Assembly (NCBI GenBank): GCA_964453435.1
Contig: CAYVQZ010000072.1
Location: 1 to 21,298 of the forward strand
Direction: 5' to 3'
Origin: CAYVQZ01 sp964453435
GTDB taxonomy: Bacteria; Abyssobacteria; SURF-5
Length of the DNA stretch: 21,298 bases
Shown: in pieces, positions 15,423-21,298 of the stretch
Layout of the letters: every line of letters starts with the position of its first letter
Numbering within the stretch: the stretch's first letter is position 1
The notes under the pieces: model-generated
Seen by the model: the letters and a program-made list of their open reading frames with translations, nothing else
What the model was told of the DNA's origin: nothing
The model's database searches: none
Translations under genes and position numbers: made by a program

Positions 15423-15823
15423 GGGGGTCTCCCGGGCTATGCGTTGGAATTTCAGAGATTGAAACAACCAACCAACATGCTAACCCGTGGAGACCTCTGT
15501 GTCAGAAACAGCCTGCACGAAGTACCCCCAATTTTTTAAAAACCCAACCCGTTAACTTCCCGCCATTACTCTCAAATAAGCAAGCCCTTAGAAATTGCGA
15601 CCGCCAATTATTGAAGGGGAAGCCCTCTTACGGTGTTTCCCGGGAATTGTTCCGCGACTCTGGTGGCACGGCGCCTCTTTTTGTGAAATAATCGCAAGAA
15701 AGACCCAAAAGCGCCGCGTCCGGTAATTTGACAACCGATGCGGACGAAAAATATAATGACACGAAAGAGAGAGTCGACCGCAGCTGCCCAGGCTGCCGAA
15801 CCCCCGGCCAGGGAGCGGTCATA
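15423..15823 (+). other. About 400-bp intergenic region upstream of the two-TM gene
   Basis: This stretch is less GC-rich than its surroundings, with runs of A and T (for example near 15530-15540), and may include the outer part of the decayed insertion element. No gene is supported. The consensus promoter of the following operon lies at 15728-15757. Confidence 0.5.
15728..15757 (+). promoter_or_regulatory. Perfect-consensus sigma70 promoter of the two-TM gene and meaB
   Basis: TTGACA at 15728-15733 and TATAAT at 15752-15757 match the consensus exactly with an 18-bp spacer. The start near 15764 gives a leader of about 60 nt. The TTG that opens the longer reading frame is the -35 box itself, which supports the internal start at 15824. 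Confidence 0.85.
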
Positions 15824-16132
15824 ATGAACGATGTTCGAAGAAGAAGCCGGTGGACAGCCCGGTTTGTATTGCGTTCCGCCGGCATTCTGGCGCTCCTGAT
15901 CGTCATCGTGATGGCGCTCCTCGGCGCGTACGTTGTCGATTTTAGAGATTCAGCGACGGCGTTCTTCGTCTATTGGAGCGTCTTTTTCGCTTTTCTTCTG
16001 GGCGTGATAGCGGTGGCGATATTCGACGCGCTCATCACAATGGCGAAATTCAGGAAGGAACACACAAAACTGCGAGAGGCATTTCGTCGGGAATTCGCCG
16101 GAGAAAAGAAATCCGAAACCCGATCGGACTAA
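15824..16132 (+). CDS. Two-transmembrane-helix protein encoded upstream of meaB
   Basis: The 102-aa product begins with a basic segment (MNDVRRRSRWTARFVLR), has hydrophobic helices at about residues 18-40 and 46-72, and ends in a charged, probably coiled or disordered tail (FRKEHTKLREAFRREF...). I choose the ATG at 15824: GGGAG at 15811-15815 precedes it and the promoter overlaps any earlier start. By charge, both termini should face the cytoplasm. I do not recognise a named family. The next gene, meaB, starts 4 bp after the stop, so the two are almost certainly cotranscribed. A role linked to the GTPase is suggested by the operon only. Confidence 0.75.
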   Translation: MNDVRRRSRWTARFVLRSAGILALLIVIVMALLGAYVVDFRDSATAFFVYWSVFFAFLLGVIAVAIFDALITMAKFRKEHTKLREAFRREFAGEKKSETRSD

Positions 16133-16136
16133 CCAT

Positions 16137-17126
16137 ATGCGCAATGACCGGTTGCAACAACTGTATGAACGATTCAAATCGGGAGATCGACTGGCGCTGG
16201 CGCGCGTGATCTCGTTGGTCGAGAACCGGGCCGAGGGGTTTGAACAGATACTGCATACGCTGTTTCCCTCGACCGGCCGGGCGCACAGAATCGGAATCAC
16301 GGGGCCGCCGGGAGCCGGCAAGAGCACACTCACCTCGCATGTCGCCAAAGCGCTGTGCTCGAAGGGGAACAAAATCGGAATCATCGCGGTCGACCCCACC
16401 AGTCCGTTCACGGGAGGGGCCATCCTGGGCGACCGCATTCGGATGTCCGACATCGGGCTCGATCCCAACATTTTCATCCGGAGCATGGCGACACGCGGGA
16501 GTCTCGGCGGACTGGCGCTTGCCACCAACGAAGTTGGCGACGTCCTGGATGCGTTCGGGAAAGATATCGTCATGATGGAAACGGTCGGCGTCGGGCAGTC
16601 CGAACTCGATATTGTTTCGGCGGCGGAGACGACGGTAGTCGTGCTCGTGCCGGAGTCGGGCGACGGCATTCAGACCATGAAGGCGGGCCTCATGGAAATT
16701 GCCGACATATTTGTCATAAACAAGGCAGACCGGGAGGGAGCGAGCGGTCTTGCACGCGAGGTGGAAGCGGTTCTCTCGATGCGTGAAAGCCCGGACGGAT
16801 GGCAAATACCGGTGTTGTTAACGACGGCTGTTCGAGGTGAAGGAATCGAGGAACTCGTCCAGGCCATCGAAAGCCATGTCGCATTTCTGACGTCGTCTCG
16901 CCTTCTGGAAAAAAAGCGAAAGGAACGCATTCGCAGACGCCTCAGAAACATCGTGAACCAGCGAATCGAGGCGCTGCTATGGCAGGATGAGGATATTGCC
17001 AAACTTGTCGAGGCATACCTGTCCGACTTCGGCGAGAGTTCGGAAACCCCCTACACCCTCGCCGATCTGGTGGTGAGAAAGCTCGGCATCCATCAGCGCG
17101 CATCGCAAGGCTCCGAAAAGAGTTGA
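16137..17126 (+). CDS. meaB: MeaB/ArgK-family GTPase (methylmalonyl-CoA mutase chaperone)
   Basis: The 329-aa product belongs to the G3E P-loop GTPases: Walker A GPPGAGKS at residues 56-63, VDPTSPFTGGAILGDRIRM downstream, METVGVGQSE in the switch/Walker B region, and the guanine-specificity motif NKAD at 195-198. The C-terminal arm (KKRKERIRRRLRNIVNQRIE) matches the MeaB dimerisation helices. MeaB guards adenosylcobalamin loading and protects methylmalonyl-CoA mutase or related B12 mutases from inactivation. No mutase, epimerase or cobalamin gene is in the window, so its client must be encoded elsewhere. It is the second gene of a two-gene operon with a perfect promoter, 4 bp after the two-TM gene. 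Length is typical for the family. Confidence 0.93.
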   Translation: MRNDRLQQLYERFKSGDRLALARVISLVENRAEGFEQILHTLFPSTGRAHRIGITGPPGAGKSTLTSHVAKALCSKGNKIGIIAVDPTSPFTGGAILGDRIRMSDIGLDPNIFIRSMATRGSLGGLALATNEVGDVLDAFGKDIVMMETVGVGQSELDIVSAAETTVVVLVPESGDGIQTMKAGLMEIADIFVINKADREGASGLAREVEAVLSMRESPDGWQIPVLLTTAVRGEGIEELVQAIESHVAFLTSSRLLEKKRKERIRRRLRNIVNQRIEALLWQDEDIAKLVEAYLSDFGESSETPYTLADLVVRKLGIHQRASQGSEKS

Positions 17127-17149
17127 CCGGCCCCCGCTGATCCATCTAA

Positions 17150-18229
17150 TCAATAGTCTCCATACTTTCGAGCCGCGTGCACCATGGCTATATAGTTCTC
17201 GGGTTTGCATCCGGGATGAACGCTGTTCGAAGAAGAAATGATGTAGCCGCCGCCGGGCGCGGCCGCCTTGATTGTGTCCCTGACCGCCTCTTCCACTTCT
17301 TCGAGACTGGCGTCGCAAAGAATATACATGCAGTCGATGTTTCCCAGCAGACACACCCGGTCCCCGCAATATTTTTTTACCTCCCCGATGTCCATGCATT
17401 GTGGTTGTATCGGATGGATTCCGTCGAACCCGCACCCGATCAAGAGGTCCAGTATCGGCCAGAGGTTGCCATCGGAGTGTTTGAAAATCTTGGCGCCCTT
17501 CCGGTGGGCGTTGTCCACTATCTCCTTGTGGTACGGGCCTATGAATTCGGCGTATTGATCGGGTGACATGAGCGTGTTCGTGTTGAACGCGAGGTCACCC
17601 TCCAATGCTATGACCTCCGCTCCGGCATCGATTGCCATGGAATGCAATTCCATGCAGTAGTCGGTTGTCATGCGGGCGAGTTCGTGAACGAGCTTGGGCT
17701 CGAGCATATAATCGAGCAGCAGGTTCTCCATGGCGCCGCGAAGACTCCAACTGAGCTTGAACGTGCCGGCAGAGTGAAACACGAGCGCCCTGCGCCCCTG
17801 AAATTTCTGAGCAGCGAACTGCAACGCGAGCAGTTCTCCGGGATTGGGAGCGTCAAGCCTGAAATTCTTGATATCTGACGGGGTTTTGATCGGGCCGTCG
17901 ACCGGATATGGCGAGCCATGGTCGCTCAATCTCAGCACAACACCCAGTTCATCGCGAATGAGATTCTCCCCCACTTTCTCGCGCTGGCCCAGGGGCAACA
18001 ATGTGATGCCGTCGAGGTCGAGCGATTCTACCAGCGTGCACATAGCTTCGAACAATTGCAGTTTTTCCTCCGGCGTCATGTCGCTGGCTTGTTTGAGTTC
18101 GGGAACGTTATCGGTGAAATGCTGGGCGATTCGTATGATGCTTTCTTCGTTGAAAGCAAGTTCCCAGACAGGAACGCGGTCGGGCTGCTCGAGGTTCAAC
18201 GCAGCCAGCATCCTCTCACGAGGCTCCAT
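17150..18229 (-). CDS. Uroporphyrinogen decarboxylase-family protein (UroD/MtaA superfamily)
   Basis: The ATG ending at 18229 is preceded by AAGGAGA on the minus strand with a spacer of about 6 nt, giving 359 aa. The N terminus MEPRERMLAALNLEQPDRVPVWE is the standard opening of the superfamily, and the C-terminal half has KHSDGNLWPIL, GFDGIHPIQP, CLLGNID and the closing PENYIAMVHAARKYG. True HemE enzymes and cobalamin-linked MtaA-type methyltransferases share this fold. The zinc-binding HxC of MtaA/CmuA is replaced here by H251-S-D, and the HemE motif with FMRQAGR is absent. It therefore probably belongs to the large uncharacterised branch found near corrinoid proteins. Its reaction cannot be assigned. 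It lies tail to tail with meaB, 23 bp apart, with no visible terminator. Confidence 0.83.
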   Translation of the reverse strand: MEPRERMLAALNLEQPDRVPVWELAFNEESIIRIAQHFTDNVPELKQASDMTPEEKLQLFEAMCTLVESLDLDGITLLPLGQREKVGENLIRDELGVVLRLSDHGSPYPVDGPIKTPSDIKNFRLDAPNPGELLALQFAAQKFQGRRALVFHSAGTFKLSWSLRGAMENLLLDYMLEPKLVHELARMTTDYCMELHSMAIDAGAEVIALEGDLAFNTNTLMSPDQYAEFIGPYHKEIVDNAHRKGAKIFKHSDGNLWPILDLLIGCGFDGIHPIQPQCMDIGEVKKYCGDRVCLLGNIDCMYILCDASLEEVEEAVRDTIKAAAPGGGYIISSSNSVHPGCKPENYIAMVHAARKYGDY

Positions 18230-18328
18230 CAAAGGTCTCCTTTCGAATATCGGGCTTCTTCGGACGCAAACTGTATGAGACTCTGCGCCGGTTAGAAAAG
18301 AGCGCAGTTTTGAGCAATCGCAGCTATT

Positions 18329-18358
18329 ATGATATTTCAATCGGGATTCCGGTTGCAA
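18329..18358 (-). promoter_or_regulatory. Candidate promoter of the UroD-family gene
   Basis: On the minus strand TTGCAA (18358-18353), an 18-bp spacer and TATCAT (18334-18329; 5 of 6). The start near 18322 gives a leader of about 93 nt. Confidence 0.42.
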
Positions 18359-18464
18359 ATCTGGTGGGTTGACAAATCAGTCCGCCTGAAAATCTAACAC
18401 ACAGCGTCCAAGTCCGATTACGCCGCGGGGGTCGCATGAAAGTCTCACAATCGGAGCAACCGGC

Positions 18465-18487
18465 GGAGCGACCGTAGCGTTCGCTCC
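18465..18487 (-). other. Hairpin downstream of the MMPL gene
   Basis: GGAGCGA (18465-18471) pairs with TCGCTCC (18481-18487) around a 9-nt loop, about 70 nt past the exporter stop on its strand. There is no U-tract, so it is at most a weak or factor-dependent terminator. The rest of 18359-18556 shows no gene; it also holds one GTGTCCCACGAT motif (18530-18541, minus strand). Confidence 0.35.
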
Positions 18488-18556
18488 AATGTTGTCGCAT
18501 GCATGGCGAACCCGGCGCACGAATTGTCGATCGTGGGACACTCTCCTGCGCCGGCC

Positions 18557-20866
18557 CTAGGCGCCATCGTTGCCTTTTCGCATGCGCATCAGGCCGGTCT
18601 GTATGAGCGCGGGCACAAGCAGAAGGTCGGCGAGCAGAGCGACAACCAGGCACAGGGGCAATAGCGTGCCCATCATTTGCGTGGTGTAGTAGTCGCTCAG
18701 AGCGAAGGGCGAGAACCCGGCCACGAGGATGACCGTCGTCATCACGATTGCTCTGCCCGCGAAGTCGAAAGTGCGGGTAATCGCAGTCGCCGTGTCGGGA
18801 GCGCGCTCCTGCTCGATACGGTAGCGAACCAGAAAGTGGATGGTGTCGTCCACCCCGACGCCGATTGCAATGATGCCGATCATGATCGTGTCCGAATCCA
18901 CATAGTCCCACATTCCGCCGACGTATCCCCCCAGCGCCAGCAGGGGGAGAACATTTGGGACCATCGACCAGAGACCGACCCGGAGCGAGCGGAGAGCCAC
19001 CGTCATCATAAGCGAGATGGTGAACAGAGAAAGCAACAGGCCGTTGCGCTGACCCGCCACTATCTCATCGAGCCAGTCGCCGAGCAGAAACGTGAGCCCT
19101 GACGGCTCCGCCTTCGCCGAATCGCCCAGCAGTTGTTCGGCCATGGCCACCGCTCTTCGTGCCACCAGGGCGTTGGCGCGGAACCCGTCGTCGTTGAGCC
19201 GCAGCGTGATGCGCATTTTTCGACGCTCGAAGTCGACCAATCGGTCGAGATCGCGGCCGCCACCCATTTCGAACAGCAACAGGTATTGGGCTATCGCTTC
19301 GCGAGTGCTCGGCAGCGGCCCGGCGGCTTCTTCGTCAGAATTGAGTTCGCCATGGATTTCGCGCATCAGGGTCACAAGCGAGACGGCCCTGTCCACCCTC
19401 GGCAGCTCGGCCAAGGCGTCTTGATACTTCGCGATGCGCGCGAACGTGTCCGGGTCATACAGGCCGTCAGGCTCGGGGACCTCGACATAGATATCCAATC
19501 CGGTAACACCTGCGAACCGTTCCTCGAACCACGAAAGGTCGCGGCGTATGCGGTTGTCCTCGGGAAACCGCTTGGCGAAATCGGCCTCGATCCGGAGGCG
19601 GGTAAGACCGAACAGCGCCAGCGCCAGCAGTAATCCCGAGACAGCCACCACGATTCGCGCCCGCCGAATGGCGAACATCTCGGCGGCTATGAGCAGGCGG
19701 TCGAGCCAGTTATGTACCCTCGAGGTCGGCCCGTTCCGCAGCGGCTTGGGTTCCGGCATCAACGAGAAGCAAACCGGCGCCACTGTCATTGCGATAAGCA
19801 GAGCGCTCGCCACTCCGAAGCCAAGGATTAATCCAAGGCTCCGAAACACGGGAGTCGGAACCAAAGACAGGCAGATGAAGCCGACAAAGGTTGTGAGAGA
19901 CGTGAAGAAGCAGGCCTTGCCGACGTCTTCCGCCGACTTGAGGATGGCCTGCTCCTTGCTCATGCCGCTGCTCAGCTCGAGCAGGTATGCGGAACAGAGG
20001 TGGACGACGTCGGAGAAGCCCACGATTATGATAACGGCCGGCACGGTCGCCATCAGGATGTTCACCTCGCGGTCGAGGTGAACGGCGAGACCCATTGTCC
20101 AGACCACCGCCAGCAGCGAAGCCAGCGCCGAGATGAGAGCCGGCCACAGCCTGCGAAACATCAGCCACACAGTTAAGAGCAGCATGATGACGACGAACGG
20201 GAAGAGCGTCTTAATATTGTAGTAACTCTGCTCGACGACCTCGGCTATGGTCACCAGAAACCCGGCGCGATGCACCTCGGACAGGTCGAAACCCTCATCT
20301 TCGAAAATCCGCAGCGCCTCATGGATGATTTGCGGTCCCCGTTCCGCCGGCAGATTGGGCTGAACCTCCGGGTCGACTTCGGGCGCCACCGCTACACACC
20401 GGCCATCGGTGGAGATAACCAGCCCGCCCGCAAGCGGGTCGTCCCGAAGCGCGACTATCAGGTCGGGAATCCGCGACGGGTCCTCGAGCGCTTCGGAAGC
20501 GTAACGTTTGACATGCAGCGTTCCATCTTTCCCCTCGAGCCTCTGCGCGTCGAAAATGCTGAAAACGCGGCCGATGTCTTCCATGTCCCCGAGCCGGTCG
20601 ACTACCCGCCGCAACCTTGCCTGGCGCTGCTCCTCAAGAAGATTCGGAGCCTCGAAAGCGAAGATGTTAACCTCCTCCGTGCCGAACTCCTTCTGCCGTT
20701 CGAGATAGGCGGAGTAAGCGGGATTCTCGCCAAAGAACAGCTTGTTCATCGAGGAAGCCACGACCGCCCGGGATATGCTCATCAACGAGAGCGCCGTCAG
20801 GCCGACGAGAATTGCTCCAACGATGACGCGATGGCGGAGGACGAAATGGAAGTAAATTTTCATCAT
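18557..20866 (-). CDS. MMPL/RND-superfamily exporter (HAE3-like)
   Basis: The 769-aa product has the doubled RND layout. Each half is a helix, a large periplasmic domain and a five-helix bundle, about 12 membrane segments in all. The first half has helix 1 at about 12-34, then the bundle after FPFVVIMLLLTVWLMF with VGFSDVVHLCSAYLLE. The second half repeats it with GVGVDDTIHFLVRYRIE. Both Asp..His sites are intact; acidic residues there carry protons in RND pumps. Overall it matches MMPL/HAE3-type exporters, which move lipids, hopanoids or other hydrophobic molecules to the outer membrane. No adaptor or outer-membrane factor is adjacent and the substrate is unknown. ATG codons at 20866 and 20863 compete; neither has a Shine-Dalgarno on this strand. 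It is followed by the UroD gene about 330 bp downstream. Confidence 0.87.
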   Translation of the reverse strand: MMKIYFHFVLRHRVIVGAILVGLTALSLMSISRAVVASSMNKLFFGENPAYSAYLERQKEFGTEEVNIFAFEAPNLLEEQRQARLRRVVDRLGDMEDIGRVFSIFDAQRLEGKDGTLHVKRYASEALEDPSRIPDLIVALRDDPLAGGLVISTDGRCVAVAPEVDPEVQPNLPAERGPQIIHEALRIFEDEGFDLSEVHRAGFLVTIAEVVEQSYYNIKTLFPFVVIMLLLTVWLMFRRLWPALISALASLLAVVWTMGLAVHLDREVNILMATVPAVIIIVGFSDVVHLCSAYLLELSSGMSKEQAILKSAEDVGKACFFTSLTTFVGFICLSLVPTPVFRSLGLILGFGVASALLIAMTVAPVCFSLMPEPKPLRNGPTSRVHNWLDRLLIAAEMFAIRRARIVVAVSGLLLALALFGLTRLRIEADFAKRFPEDNRIRRDLSWFEERFAGVTGLDIYVEVPEPDGLYDPDTFARIAKYQDALAELPRVDRAVSLVTLMREIHGELNSDEEAAGPLPSTREAIAQYLLLFEMGGGRDLDRLVDFERRKMRITLRLNDDGFRANALVARRAVAMAEQLLGDSAKAEPSGLTFLLGDWLDEIVAGQRNGLLLSLFTISLMMTVALRSLRVGLWSMVPNVLPLLALGGYVGGMWDYVDSDTIMIGIIAIGVGVDDTIHFLVRYRIEQERAPDTATAITRTFDFAGRAIVMTTVILVAGFSPFALSDYYTTQMMGTLLPLCLVVALLADLLLVPALIQTGLMRMRKGNDGA

Positions 20867-21298
20867 AAATTATTGGAGGTCCGGAAATCGAGAATTGAGT
20901 GTGTCCCACGATTGATTCTGAGGGTTATTCGCTTCGGGATACCCTGCTTTGGGGACAGTCCCGATTCTACGGCACTTCGTGCCCGTAAATCTGGGACAGT
21001 CCCCTGCGCTTGGCAATTATCGGACAGTTTCACAGTCCCGATTCTATCCCGCGAATGCGGGGGACTTCGCTGCGCTCAGCGAAGGAATACATGGATTCCC
21101 CGGTCGAGCCGTGGAATTGGTCCCGCGAGTCCGCGGGATTTCGCTCCGCTCAACGAAGGACGGAGGATTCGGTAATTGGGTACAGTCCCCTTCGCTCGGC
21201 AATCGTGAGACAGGCTCAATTCCGCCCTGGCCGCGAGCGGAATGAGAGCCACTATACGAGTTCCCGCTTTTCGGTGTCAAGCGCTCTCCCGCCATTTG
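20867..21298. repeat. Non-coding mosaic of short direct and inverted repeats
   Basis: ACAGTCCCGATTCTA occurs identically at 20955-20969 and 21032-21046. ACAGTCCCC...GGCAAT occurs at 20996-21017 and 21182-21203 (20 of 22 bases shared). Two diverged tandem units (about 21047-21120 and 21121-21180) each hold a GC hairpin (CCCGC-GAAT-GCGGG; TCCCGCG-AGTC-CGCGGGA) followed by TTCGCTGCGCTCAGCGAAGG or its variant at 21140-21159. A GTGTCCCACGATTG motif is at 20901-20914. Frames here have no ribosome-binding sites and are unlikely to be translated. Confidence 0.75.

Noticed and set aside
18369..18400. A TTGACA on the plus strand in the gap between the UroD and MMPL genes.
   Set aside because: No acceptable -10 follows at 16-19 bp and no plus-strand gene lies downstream.

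Overview
This window looks like a chromosomal segment from an uncultured, GC-rich, Gram-negative (diderm) bacterium. That reading rests on a periplasmic BON-domain protein, an RND/MMPL-type exporter, Shine-Dalgarno-led genes and sigma70-like promoters. Orphan MeaB, UroD-like and GMC genes, plus many short palindromic intergenic repeats, recall Desulfobacterota-like or other deep-branching environmental lineages. The taxonomic placement is inference and weak. No rRNA, tRNA, CRISPR array, phage or plasmid gene was recognised.

Layout: 1-88 holds the last 28 codons of a probable NAD-dependent epimerase. An exported two-BON-domain protein (243-839, +) converges, across a bidirectional terminator, on a GMC-family oxidoreductase (901-2250, -). 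Next is a MOT1-type molybdate/sulfate permease (2514-3662, -). A 23-bp perfect inverted repeat separates its promoter from the consensus promoter of an HU protein (4113-4400, +). A PhoB/PhoR-like two-component pair (4956-7415, +) follows, without pst or phoU genes. The stretch 7500-9880 (+) carries two small cysteine-rich, probably metal-binding proteins and an exported transglutaminase-like protein. After a repeat-bearing gap come an amidohydrolase (10594-11874, +), a convergent 85-aa conserved hypothetical (-), a radical SAM/SPASM-type enzyme (12388-13404, +) and a small MscS channel (13813-14622, +). A decayed, internally deleted transposase (about 14695-15422, -) precedes a two-gene operon with a perfect-consensus promoter: a two-TM protein and the MeaB/ArgK GTPase (15824-17126, +). 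A UroD-family protein (17150-18229, -) and a 769-aa MMPL/RND exporter (18557-20866, -) follow. The right end (20867-21298) is a non-coding mosaic of short direct and inverted repeats.

Most genes look like single housekeeping or accessory transcription units. The two clear operons are phoB-phoR (3 bp apart) and the two-TM gene-meaB (4 bp apart). The best candidates for undescribed biology are the small Cys-rich/transglutaminase-like stretch (7500-9880), the two-TM partner of an orphan MeaB, and the palindromic elements in the intergenic regions. Most promoters found by eye have an 18-bp spacer.
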